NCBI GenBank assembly: GCA_001969505.1
Contig: LSSK01001481.1
Span: 1 to 30,708 of the forward strand
Direction of reading: 5' to 3'
Source: Zancudomyces culisetae
Lineage: Eukaryota > Kickxellomycota > Harpellomycetes > Harpellales > Legeriomycetaceae
Length of the DNA: 30,708 nt
Positions 1 through 9,528 of the stretch are shown here, piece after piece. Position numbers and translations under genes: made by a program. Position 1 is the stretch's first letter; each line of letters opens with the position of its first letter. Below the pieces are notes generated by a model. That model was given only the letters and a program-made list of their open reading frames with translations. It did no database searches and was not told the DNA's origin.

Positions 1-282
1 AATTTCAACAGAGTCTGATTTATATAAACTTTTTTTTACCTCGATATAGTTTTGTGAACTTTGATGAGTATTAAATGCATAAAAAAGGTGTTGGATTATT
101 GTTTGGTATCGATAAAAGTGGTAATAGAAGTATTCAAAGAAACTAGAACAAGAATAAAAAAGAGATCGCTCAAACTAAAAATCAACAATAATTATAACTT
201 GAACACAAAAACATACTCTAGAAGCAGCAAAAAAAACAGCAGGAGCGCTGACCAAAGACAAGAACAAGGACACTATATAACA

Positions 283-2200
283 ATGCACGGGGTATATAAG
301 GATATTGAAAGCTATTTGATTCCAGGAGGGAGATTTTATGACCGTTATTTCGACTGTCCATTGGGTATGTAGCTAGAATAGATATAATTTTCAATTGGCA
401 CGGGTAATGTAAATTATGATATAAATTCAATGTTTGTAGACTATGACAAGCCAGAGGGAGAAACGATAAAGGTGTTTGTTAGGCAGGTTGTTCCCGAAGA
501 TTCAAGAGATATTAGCAAGTTGCCGATAGCGTTGTACTTGCAGGTAAAACATTGCGTGTATTTATATTTTATGATATACGCCAATAACAAAGTGAACGTA
601 CCAACCAGATAACTAAACAATAAACACAGGGAGGACCAGGATTTCAAAGTGGATATCCCACAAACGTAACTTCTGGTTGGCAAGGGGTACTATTAAGTCA
701 GGGATACCAGTTATTACTTTTGGATCAACGCGGAACTGGATTATCAACTGCAATAAATGCACAAAGCAAAGGGTTTTTCAAGAAAAACGGGAGTGCAAAG
801 GAAGGCGGGAACGACGGTGAAGTGCCACAGGATATGGAACAGCAAATTGACTACATTAAAAACTTTCGAGCAGATAGTATAGTCAAGGATTGTGAATGGA
901 TTAGAAAGATAATTACGAAAGAGTGTGGTGATGATAATGCTAATGCTAATGCTAATGAGGATAGCATGAAAAGCAGGAAATACACGCTAGTGGGGCAGAG
1001 CTTTGGGGGATTCGTTATTACCACGTACCTTTCACTTCACCCAGAAGGAGTAGAGAAATGTATAATTACCGGAGGGATACCACCACTTTTAACTAACAAT
1101 GATCCGATTCAAGTATATGAAAGCTTGATTAAAAAAGTGATAGCACGAAACATTCAATATTATTCAATTTATAAGCGAGATATCGGACGAGTAAAGAGAA
1201 TAGTAGAGTACTTAAATAATAATAACGAGGTACTACCAGGTGGTGGGAAACTAACAGCACGAAGATTTCAGCAGATTGGGATAGAGTTCGGGATAAGTGG
1301 TGGATTTGCGCATGTACACCGACTAATACTGAATATTACAAATGATTTAGACACATGTGGGCGAATTACTTTTAAATCGAAGCAGGAAATCGAAAGTTTC
1401 CATAGTTTTGATACCAATGTGATATATGCGATATTGCACGAAGCAATTTACTGTAACGGAAACGGTGTTAGCAGCAATTGGGCATGTCAGCGGGCAATTG
1501 AATCGAATGTGAATTATAAGAGCTGGTTTGATAACCAGATTGGATATCTATCTAAGATTGAGGTTGAGTCTGATACCCAAGTTGAGGTTGGAACCGGAGC
1601 CGCAGCTGGTGGTGGTGGTGTTTGTGATGAGGACAGGCGAATAGTGCTATTTTACGGTGAAATGATTTTTGATTGGATGTTTGAAGATTATGCAGAACTC
1701 AAAAAATTCAAACAGCTAGCTGACGCATTGGCAGAATATAAGGGGTGGACGAAACTATATGATGTTGAGCAGTTGAGAAAAAATAGAGTTCCAGTGGTTG
1801 CATCCTGTTATTATGATGATCCGTAAGTCGTGTATTATTTTGGTTTAGTTTGTTTAAAAGAAAAATGAATGTGTTTGTAGAGTAACTAATAACAGAGTAA
1901 CTGAATTAATGAAAATAGATATGTGGATTTGGAGTTGAGTATGGAAACTTCAAAGTTAATAAACAAGTGCAAAGTATGGATTACGAACGAGTATTTGCAC
2001 AAGTAAGCATTCAAATAGATAGTTATTGCGTATAAAGAAGATATCAATGGAAAAAAATGGAATGAAACTTGACGGAAAAAAAAAAGAAAAAAAATATAAG
2101 TCAAATAAATAATAAAATGAATAAATAATTTAGTGGATTGGCTGCAGATAGCCGGGTAATAGCCAGACTATTGGGAATGTTCAAGACTCAAGAAATATGA
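283..2200 (+). CDS. Proline iminopeptidase-like serine peptidase (S33, alpha/beta hydrolase), 5 exons
   Basis: Exons 283-364, 440-543, 630-1822, 1919-2002 and 2134-2200 join in phase to give 509 residues. Family S33 enzymes release N-terminal proline from peptides. Visible marks: GGPG oxyanion-hole motif at 63-66, DQRGTG at 94-99, nucleophile elbow GQSFGG with Ser186, and the C-terminal KVWITNEYLHNG stretch with the probable catalytic His487; the acid is probably in GEMIFDWMF. Introns start GTATGT, GTAAAA, GTAAGT, GTAAGC and end AG; branch-like AACTAAAC (611-618) and TAACTAAT are present. Family-conserved words run across every junction (PL|DYDKP, ALYLQ|GGPG, DDP|YVD, LH|NGL). Start chosen at 283 because relatives begin shortly before the IPGGRFYDRYF segment, but the frame stays open back to an ATG at 64. 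An Asn-Ala run near residue 170 comes from a hexanucleotide repeat. No signal peptide is evident from the 283 start, so it is probably cytosolic. Confidence 0.9.
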
Positions 2201-2201
2201 A

Positions 2202-4712
2202 TCAAGACCAGACCGAAAGCGAGGAATGCAGCTGAGAAAGCAGAGGATCAGAAGAAATCCATGAGGGAAAAGTACTTCCAACATCAATGTCAGCATCACC
2301 CTCACTCTCAGCACCAGTATCAGCGCCACTCTCAGCACCAATACCAGTACCAGTACCAGTACCAGCACCAGTATCGATTTCAACATCAACATCAATGTCA
2401 GCTGGAGTAGGGGGAGTACCACCATGATTATTACCGCTGTCATTGCCACTATTATTGTTATTTCTAATATTATTACTATTGTCACTATTGTCTTTTTTAT
2501 TATGATTATTGATCGCTCTATTATCGGGAGATTGTGAAGATACCCAAACCATTCTGCTAGCCAGGCTGAGCAGCAGTTTGAATAGTTTTTGCTCAGGGTT
2601 TTTGGGTTTCCAAGTTTGCGAAAAGTCTGTTTTTTGGGGATGAGATTTGTATATTTGAACAAGCTGGCAGGCTCGATCGAGCAAGTCGGCTGGATATTCA
2701 GAATCATTGACAACGTTGTAACTTAACCGTTTAGGAATGAGAACAAATGGAATACTGTCATCGAGTTCAGCCTCTGATTTGGTTGAAACAACAGCAAACC
2801 AATTAATTGCGCTGACAGATTTCGGTAGATTCGGGTCGTAAGGTCCTACAATTGCACCAACAAATGGCAGTGCGTTGGCTGTATCGTTTGAAAACAATGA
2901 CTGGTATGCGTATTGGTTGTCGATATCAATCCGCGATGGCAGTGGCACAAATGTCGGATGTGAATGATACCATCCAACCACCTGCAACTGACATTCGGAT
3001 ATTTGCTGCCGTACCTGCAGCTCACTCTCTGGGTCCATTTCTACATTGACCTCGTCATGACTCAGTGCCTTGCACGGAAATGCTTGCTTGACTGTTACTG
3101 TCTTGCTATCGCCGTCATACGTTCCTCCCAATAGCCCAATTATCTCGGTGGTCATCAAATGCGCGTGGATATCCATTGTCACCTCTACGTTGCTGTGGAT
3201 TGTAAGCCGGTATGGTTGGCTGCCCAACTCTCCCGACCCTGCTTCTCCCACAAAGCTGCTACACTTGACTAGCGAGTGTGGGTCGTTATCATGATCTATC
3301 TGAATTGCTGGCCGCTTTCGTTGCCGCTTTGGCCTTGCCATTACATATTCGTTTTTGTGTTGTACTCTTTCTTTTTCTGTCTTTTTCGTTATATTTTCCT
3401 TTTCGTTTTTTTCTGTACTTTCAATATCGATTTCTGCTTCCTCATCTTTGCTTCCTTCTCTCTTGTTCTTGCTCTTTGTGTCCTTCCCCCTTCCTCCGCT
3501 CTCCTCACTGTTTGTATTGTGTAAATACACCCGAGCGGATGTACTGTTTGGATCTAGCGGTTTACCTGATAGTGTATACCCCTCACCACTCTCCTTGACT
3601 TTGTCTGGTAATGGCTTGTTGTCTCTATACAGCTTAATAAAGTGCTTTTGCGCGTGTGACCGGATTGATTTTGGACACCGTGTCTTCATAAACTGACTCA
3701 GCTGCTTCCAATTGCGACCATACAAATCCAAACCCCGTAAAAACATTTCCTCTTCCTGTACACTATATGTACCTACGTTATACCCTGCTTCCTCAATTTT
3801 TTTCTGCTTTTGTGCCCCCTCCTCGTGTGTTGTAACATCAATATCTCCAACACTACTTCTGGCACTTCCAGCACTACTATTACTGGTAGAATTCAGAATA
3901 TCTATTACCTCGCCCCCCTCAGGGTCCTGCTTTTTTTCCTCGCTATCACCATCCACAATTATGTTCTCTTCATTCTCGTGCGCTCCAGACTCAGTCTGTC
4001 CCTTTGCTGAATCTGCTTGAGGTTTTTTCAAGAATTCGCTTGCTTTATTCTCAACCTCCTCTTTGCGTTCACCTACGCCTCGTTTCGTCTTACCACCACC
4101 ACTACCCCTCTTACCTCCTCTTCCTCTTCCACCCCTACCACCCTCTCTTGTCGGTTTCCATGCGCGATCAGCATAATCATCACTGCTGTTCCCTCCTCTA
4201 GTATTACATTTCTTGCTCTTTGGATCCTCTATATAGTCTTCATCAACATGATTCTTGCTTCCTCTTCGCTTCCTCCTTTTGCTTTTTCCTTCCCCTGTCG
4301 AATTATCGCTGGAGTACCCATCGTAGTAACTATATCCATATCCGTCATATTCATACCCATACCCATACCCATATTCGCTTCCCTTATAATATCCATTTCC
4401 ATTATTACCCATTATACTGCTCTTCCCGCCCTTGGTTATCTCTTTTTCATCGGCCGCCAACAGTTTTGCTATCAATTCACTGCTAAGCCTTTCCTCCTCC
4501 TCTTGTTTCAACTCGTCGTTATTTTTGTTATTCTTCTTTCCCCCAACTATCTTGATATTATTTTCATCCGCTACCTGTATTTCCTGATCATCATCACCCC
4601 CCTTTTCGCCTCTTGCTCCGCTCCTGCTTTTATTCCTCCGTTTGTTTCCATTTTTATTACCACCACCACCTTTGTTTTGCTTTCGGATGGGTTTGACTTG
4701 TTTATCCGTCAT
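2202..4712 (-). CDS. MYSM1-like Myb(SHAQKxF) + JAMM/MPN metalloprotease, putative deubiquitinase
   Basis: Intronless, 836 residues. Residues 1-310 are low-complexity and charged, with a Tyr/Gly-rich patch at about 112-133 and Arg/Gly-rich blocks. A SANT/Myb domain follows at about 314-363, ending in SHAQKHF (352-358), then a short segment containing GYTLSGKPLDPNS. The MPN domain spans about 500-650 and keeps every JAMM zinc ligand: Glu523, His583 and His585 in HSHP, and Asp596 (H-x-H-x10-D). The tail is Asn-rich, then Gly-Thr/Gly-Ala-rich. In animals the Myb-SWIRM-JAMM protein MYSM1 removes ubiquitin from histone H2A; here no SWIRM domain is visible between Myb and MPN. A chromatin-linked deubiquitinase is inferred, substrate unknown. 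A start at 4712 gives a basic N-terminus; the stop is one base from the convergent hydrolase stop. Confidence 0.88.
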   Translation of the reverse strand: MTDKQVKPIRKQNKGGGGNKNGNKRRNKSRSGARGEKGGDDDQEIQVADENNIKIVGGKKNNKNNDELKQEEEERLSSELIAKLLAADEKEITKGGKSSIMGNNGNGYYKGSEYGYGYGYEYDGYGYSYYDGYSSDNSTGEGKSKRRKRRGSKNHVDEDYIEDPKSKKCNTRGGNSSDDYADRAWKPTREGGRGGRGRGGKRGSGGGKTKRGVGERKEEVENKASEFLKKPQADSAKGQTESGAHENEENIIVDGDSEEKKQDPEGGEVIDILNSTSNSSAGSARSSVGDIDVTTHEEGAQKQKKIEEAGYNVGTYSVQEEEMFLRGLDLYGRNWKQLSQFMKTRCPKSIRSHAQKHFIKLYRDNKPLPDKVKESGEGYTLSGKPLDPNSTSARVYLHNTNSEESGGRGKDTKSKNKREGSKDEEAEIDIESTEKNEKENITKKTEKERVQHKNEYVMARPKRQRKRPAIQIDHDNDPHSLVKCSSFVGEAGSGELGSQPYRLTIHSNVEVTMDIHAHLMTTEIIGLLGGTYDGDSKTVTVKQAFPCKALSHDEVNVEMDPESELQVRQQISECQLQVVGWYHSHPTFVPLPSRIDIDNQYAYQSLFSNDTANALPFVGAIVGPYDPNLPKSVSAINWFAVVSTKSEAELDDSIPFVLIPKRLSYNVVNDSEYPADLLDRACQLVQIYKSHPQKTDFSQTWKPKNPEQKLFKLLLSLASRMVWVSSQSPDNRAINNHNKKDNSDNSNNIRNNNNSGNDSGNNHGGTPPTPADIDVDVEIDTGAGTGTGTGIGAESGADTGAESEGDADIDVGSTFPSWISSDPLLSQLHSSLSVWS
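2330..2372. repeat. Imperfect ACCAGT-type hexamer repeat inside the MYSM1-like reading frame
   Basis: CACCAATACCAGTACCAGTA-type tandem units encode the Gly-Thr/Gly-Ala tail of the minus-strand gene. The repeat length is a multiple of three, so expansion would keep the frame. Confidence 0.7.
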
Positions 4713-6164
4713 TTTTTTATTTGCTATTTAGTTCTAAATCCAGTGGTTTTCATTATTCCCTTAGTCCTATTAGTTATTTTTCTCCACCTTCAACTATCCG
4801 TGGATAATTAAAAGCAATCAAATATTGTTTGTATTTGATGGTATAAACTTTTTGTTCCTTTTTTTCTATAAAGAATCAATATCTTATTCCAAAAATCACG
4901 TCTCTTTCTGTTTTTGCTCATTGAGTGTTAATGTCGATTTTCACCACTAACCACCCTCCAATATCCTTTACACTTCCCTCCCCCCCCTTTTTTTTTGCTG
5001 TTACAATTTCTCCATTTATATTTCTGTTTGTTTTGGTTTACTTTTCCTTTTTCACGAAAAAAAAAAATTCTCGATTTCACGTTGAAATGATCAAACATCT
5101 CCAAACTATAAAATTGAATTTCGAGTATTGAAATTTGGAAAGAAACTATTGATTCTTCAACAGAGTTAAAGTGCTTTAAGAACATTTTCACAGCAGTGAT
5201 ACTTTATTATACTTCTGTACTGTGCATTCTGTACCATTTTATGCGACTTTGGGTCACCAACTCGAAGTCGCTAACCTTTTGAAATAGATCTAAATTGTAC
5301 TTCACAGGCAGGGCTTTAAATAACGCCAAATACACACACTTTGGTCCCATCGGTTTGCCTCTTTCCTATCTCATTTGTATTTATCCGCGAAACGTCATTC
5401 CCGGTACTGATATTTACTATTTTAATGTAAAATCGATACCAACCCTGCTGTTCAAAGCTTTTATTATATTTATCCTTGCGAATACCCGTTGTTGATAAAT
5501 GTGCTTCTTTAGATAGAATTAACACTTGGGGGCATCAACAGAACCCTAATATAACCTTGAATAAATCTCATACAGTTTAATTTGGCAATCTTATAATATT
5601 TAGAGTTTTTATTTTTCTCCGGTTTAGTTGGTAGGAATATAACACTTTATAAAAGTAAAAAATACCTAGAAGTTTGCCATTGAAATGAAATCCTACTGGG
5701 GAGCATATCAAGTTATTGCAAAACTTGATACTCATTTCTTAATATTCGATAGAACGATATTAAAGATCCTTATGCTTAGATTTGCTGGAAAGTAAGCTCT
5801 TTTGTTGATTTCAAGTAATAGTGAGCAAATTCATCTCTACATATCATCTAAATTATTGGTGATAAAGTGTGTATCAAGATATTATAATATCCTTTAGCTA
5901 CTTTTTTTATATTTTATACTTTTTATTTGTAAATATTATATGGTAGCTGCAATCATTACTGATTAAAGTTTGGATGATAAAATGACAACAGAAAACTAAC
6001 AAAAAATAATACATATAGTGTTAAATAAATCATGGTGTACATATTTAATAAATAAAAACACGAAGTATAATATCCAAATATCAGAAAACGTCCAGAAATT
6101 TAACGAGCGTGATCCCAACAACAATACCATCATGTGCTATAGGATATTAGTGTAGATAATGTGG
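4713..6164. other. Intergenic: MYSM1-like promoter side and 3' side of the transcription-factor-like gene
   Basis: The 5' flank of the minus-strand MYSM1-like gene lies at the left end and the 3' flank of the 6165-8555 gene at the right end. A striking run of C (4979-4987) followed by T (4988-4996) is the main sequence feature. A 36-codon plus-strand frame starts at the ATG near 5684 just after a TATAAAAG-like element and ends at a GTAAGC that could be a splice donor, but no matching downstream exon was found. A frame on the minus strand at 5316-5525 has no ATG. No recognisable gene. Confidence 0.5.
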
Positions 6165-8555
6165 TTAGGCGCTACCCATAGAGTCAACAGCCGAGCTAAA
6201 GTTGGCATGTGTGTTGCCTTTGTTGATGAGTTCACACCCACGAGCTGCATCATTTCTCTGCGCTTGTTCAATGGGGTTGTACAATAGTTCAGTAAAATTA
6301 AAGCCCGAAAAAGCCTCCTTGTAGCTAGAAATAATGAGATTTTGGTCAAATGTTGAAGACTGGGTTTTATCCATGTATTTGGCACCCGTATTCAAAATGG
6401 GATAAAAGACACGCTCAATCATTTTTTTGCATTGGTTAAGCAATGTGATGTTCTGAAGATGTGCGTCAAAGTCGACATCTTTTACATAAAAGTCTTTAGG
6501 ATCATCATCCAGGGTTGGATTGTTGATGGTGTGAGAAATTTGTTTTTCGGATAATTGTTTTGAGAGGCTTAGGCCTTCCAACGACAAATGGAGTTCGTCT
6601 GACTCTTTGACTACTGGCTTCAAATCAATTGCCATTATAAATCGCTTGTCCCTGGTTTCATTAACAGAAGTGGATAAAGATTCTTGATTTATATCCAGAC
6701 TTTCTTTTGCGGCAATCCTACTCAATAGGAATGGGTCATGTATCTTTGGATTGGATGCATTATTGCAGCATGCCTTTTTGATATAGGTACTTCCATTTGG
6801 AACTAACCACGGGTTGTAATCATAAGATGAAAGCATCGTCTTCTCAAAACATTTGGGGATATTTTTGAATTTAAGGTTAGCCTTATCATAGCTTTTTTTG
6901 AGATCAGATATGTTAATAAGCAAATACAAGTATGTCTTTGCTAGTAGGAATGTTGATTTAAGTCTTTCAAAATATTCGGATATCACCTTTTTGCCATTTA
7001 TTATTGCATTGTGTCTATTCAGATCTTTGATATATTCTATATTTGTGAGCAGTTTAAAAGCATTCGAGGTCATATAATCCAATTCTACATCAAACTTATC
7101 AGGGGAAAAGTTTGATAATAGCCAGTAGAATACCTCTGTAAAATATATAGTATTATCAATTAGTGCAAGTTTTGCAAACTTCACTCTCTCTGAGGGAATG
7201 TTGATATCTTCATAATAAGCTACTTCTGATGTGATAAGATGTAGATTTGCTATACACGTGTTCAGGATAAGTGTGCAATGGCGCAATATGAAGTATTCTA
7301 TATTCATTGTATTGACTATATCTGGGTTGTGTGCTCCAAAAGTCACTATTTTTTTTAATTCGTTATGGAACTGCACTACCACCTTTTTCTGAAACTCTGT
7401 AGAATCCGTAAATAATTTTAAGTAACGTTGATAGTCTTTATCCATGTCCTTTGCTATTACATTCTCCCTCCGGTTAATAAAAGCTACATTTGCATGTCTT
7501 AATTTGAACAATATTACGTATGAAGCAAATGTATCGAACCTAAATTCACCTTTGCTGCTTAGAATCATGTCACCCCTATTCGCAGAGTTGGTTTTTGAAA
7601 GGGTGAATTTTGCATTAGTGTGCCATAAACGATCATTACTTGGTAAGTTTACAAATATGTCTTTCAATTGTAAAGCAGGTTGAGCAGCTATTGCTTCAGA
7701 TAACAATACGCAGAAAACGTATGAGCACCACCAAAGACGTCGTTTAAGCTCTTTATCCACCAGCAGCTGTTCATGTTCCCTCTCGGCGGTGCTAACGCTA
7801 TATGCATCAACCCTGTGCAGTCTCATTGAAATGGCCAACCTGGCTGCTAAATGTACGTATTTTGTGCATTGGGTTAGGATTCCAATTGTAGTATAGTATC
7901 TGGCTAACACTACCATTGTCCATACACTCAGGCAATCAGGATTGCTGAGCGCCTTTTCCATGTGCTCAGTGACATAATTTAATACCCTTTTACGTCTCTC
8001 TTCGGTAAATACTTTAAAAAACTTGTCATCTTTTAATACAGTTGATCCCATCAGCAAAAGCGTACACACCACGTATTTTGGGACTTGGAAACTTTTTACG
8101 TTTTGTATAAACTGAGGAATCCTTACAACATTTGCAAGCAAGGGATAGCGATAGATAAATCTATCCATGAGTTCATCTATCACATCCCGTAAAAGTCTTG
8201 ATAGCTCTATATCCTCTGAATCCCTACCAACGATATTTTGGATGTTTACATCAATAACACATAAGTTTGTCATTAGGTTACTTGTTTCGCTTTTTATACC
8301 CTGCTTAGTGTTTCCCTTTGGAACAGTTTTCACTCTTTTGGCTTGCTTGCACAATATTTCGACCCTTTTTTCTATGCTCCCAAGTCGACTATGTATGGCC
8401 TCATTTAGAGGTCTTTTATGGACTTTCTTTTTTTCATTAAGCCTAAACTTTATTACGTGTTTTTTGTAGGCATTGTGGGTATTTGATTTTGCCCTTATTC
8501 GTTTGCCACCACCACTACTAACAGACTTTTCACTTTCAGAATTTGTTATAGTCAT
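6165..8555 (-). CDS. Fungal transcription-factor middle-homology-domain protein without a visible zinc cluster
   Basis: Intronless, 796 residues. Residues 122-313 match the fungal-specific transcription factor domain (PF04082 type): the helical stretch with LAISMRLHRVD followed by KELKRRLWWCSYVFC (about 268-282) is diagnostic. This domain normally sits C-terminal to a Zn2Cys6 DNA-binding cluster. The N-terminus here is strongly basic (1-50), then has a short coiled-coil-like piece, RLGSIEKRVEILCKQ, where a linker usually follows the cluster, but there is no six-cysteine motif. Upstream the frame runs into TAG without another ATG, and a TATATAAA on this strand lies 86 bases before the ATG, so a hidden upstream exon is not obvious. 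It may be a regulator that lost DNA binding or acts through a partner. Target genes unknown. Confidence 0.82.
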   Translation of the reverse strand: MTITNSESEKSVSSGGGKRIRAKSNTHNAYKKHVIKFRLNEKKKVHKRPLNEAIHSRLGSIEKRVEILCKQAKRVKTVPKGNTKQGIKSETSNLMTNLCVIDVNIQNIVGRDSEDIELSRLLRDVIDELMDRFIYRYPLLANVVRIPQFIQNVKSFQVPKYVVCTLLLMGSTVLKDDKFFKVFTEERRKRVLNYVTEHMEKALSNPDCLSVWTMVVLARYYTTIGILTQCTKYVHLAARLAISMRLHRVDAYSVSTAEREHEQLLVDKELKRRLWWCSYVFCVLLSEAIAAQPALQLKDIFVNLPSNDRLWHTNAKFTLSKTNSANRGDMILSSKGEFRFDTFASYVILFKLRHANVAFINRRENVIAKDMDKDYQRYLKLFTDSTEFQKKVVVQFHNELKKIVTFGAHNPDIVNTMNIEYFILRHCTLILNTCIANLHLITSEVAYYEDINIPSERVKFAKLALIDNTIYFTEVFYWLLSNFSPDKFDVELDYMTSNAFKLLTNIEYIKDLNRHNAIINGKKVISEYFERLKSTFLLAKTYLYLLINISDLKKSYDKANLKFKNIPKCFEKTMLSSYDYNPWLVPNGSTYIKKACCNNASNPKIHDPFLLSRIAAKESLDINQESLSTSVNETRDKRFIMAIDLKPVVKESDELHLSLEGLSLSKQLSEKQISHTINNPTLDDDPKDFYVKDVDFDAHLQNITLLNQCKKMIERVFYPILNTGAKYMDKTQSSTFDQNLIISSYKEAFSGFNFTELLYNPIEQAQRNDAARGCELINKGNTHANFSSAVDSMGSA

Positions 8556-9113
8556 TGCAAAAACTAAATCAAAATACAGACCTGGAATGGAGTAATTCGA
8601 ATAAAACGATGACGGCTGGTGCTCATAATCAACACCGCTGTTTATATACTACTATTTCCATTTCTAGATCACAGACCAATATTCCTTCAGATTTTGAATT
8701 TTGGGTTTTTGGATTGTGAATTTTGGATTCTGAATTTCGTTTTTTTTTTCATTGCTTTTTGCCATTGGAATATGAAACGCTTATTTTATTATTATTATAC
8801 TGATCAATTCTTTTGATTGATTGAAAACTGTAGTTAATTTTCTCTATGATCTAAAGTTATGAATGGTAACATTTGAACTGAAAAAAATATACACGAAAAA
8901 AAGTGCAAATTGATATATTATTTGCAGCAAATACTATTCAATTTATCCGAAATCTGTTTACGTATCATTTAATATGTCGGGATTTACGTAACTTGGTTTT
9001 ACAGAACATCAGGTCTGCAACTCCACTTTTGCTTTGATGCCGCAAAAACATTCCACAATTTGATAAAAATCACTTCTTTACTTGTTGTTCTAAAATGGAA
9101 TGAGTTTCTTAAA
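8556..9113. other. Divergent intergenic region
   Basis: Lies between the minus-strand transcription-factor-like gene and the plus-strand orphan at 9114. Holds the minus-strand TATA box, a T-rich stretch and an internal near-repeat (the GATTTTGAATTTTGG / GTGAATTTTGGATTC words at 8690-8735). A minimal ATG-Glu-stop frame at 9094 precedes the orphan ATG. No gene seen. Confidence 0.5.
8641..8648 (-). promoter_or_regulatory. Probable TATA box of the 6165-8555 gene
   Basis: TATATAAA on the minus strand, 86 bases upstream of the ATG at 8555. Spacing fits a yeast core promoter. Confidence 0.5.
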
Positions 9114-9528
9114 ATGACTGAAAACAAGCTGTATATATCCTGTATTGCGCTTGCTAGTTTAAAGAAAATCTCTGTAAGTATTATGCTCTGTTAAATATTG
9201 GTAAAGTCTTGAAAAACCCAAGAAAAACTGTGTGTTTCATCCCCTGGTGTTGGTGTTCTTACAGTTCACGCAACATACTAACCAAGAGATAAGAAACCCG
9301 TATAATTTTCCAATAATACTAAATTACAAAGTGGGTGAATACCAAAGTATTGAACTGCTTTCACAAAAGATACAGAAAAGGATCGTGGGATTAAATTCAA
9401 AAAGTCATATGAATATTGATAGATTTTTTTTACATAAACTCTGCTCTCACTTGGTTAATAAGGCCTCTTCTAACCAATCATATGAAAAAAAGCTAAACAA
9501 AAGAAATGCTCGGAAAAATATCATTTGA
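9114..9528 (+). CDS. Small two-exon protein of unknown function
   Basis: Exon 1 is 9114-9173 (20 codons, phase 0), exon 2 is 9265-9528, giving 107 residues. The intron (9174-9264) begins GTAAGT and ends TTACAG, the best-formed splice pair for its size in this part of the window. The protein starts MTENKLYISC, has a mildly hydrophobic first exon, and ends strongly basic (KKLNKRNARKNII). No family was recognised and no signal peptide or clear membrane segment is visible. Support is the ATG, matched phase and good splice sites over an open second exon of 88 codons. It sits divergent from the transcription-factor-like gene. It could be a fast-evolving conserved small protein or a lineage-specific orphan. 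Confidence 0.5.

Noticed and set aside
3276-4811. Long plus-strand frames opposite the MYSM1-like gene.
   Set aside because: They are antisense shadows of its low-complexity, repeat-rich coding sequence.
5316-5525. Minus-strand frame with protein-like composition.
   Set aside because: It has no ATG, no supporting splice sites and no family resemblance.
5684-5794. Short ATG frame after a TATAAAAG-like element, ending at a possible GTAAGC donor.
   Set aside because: No downstream exon in phase could be found; 36 codons alone are weak.
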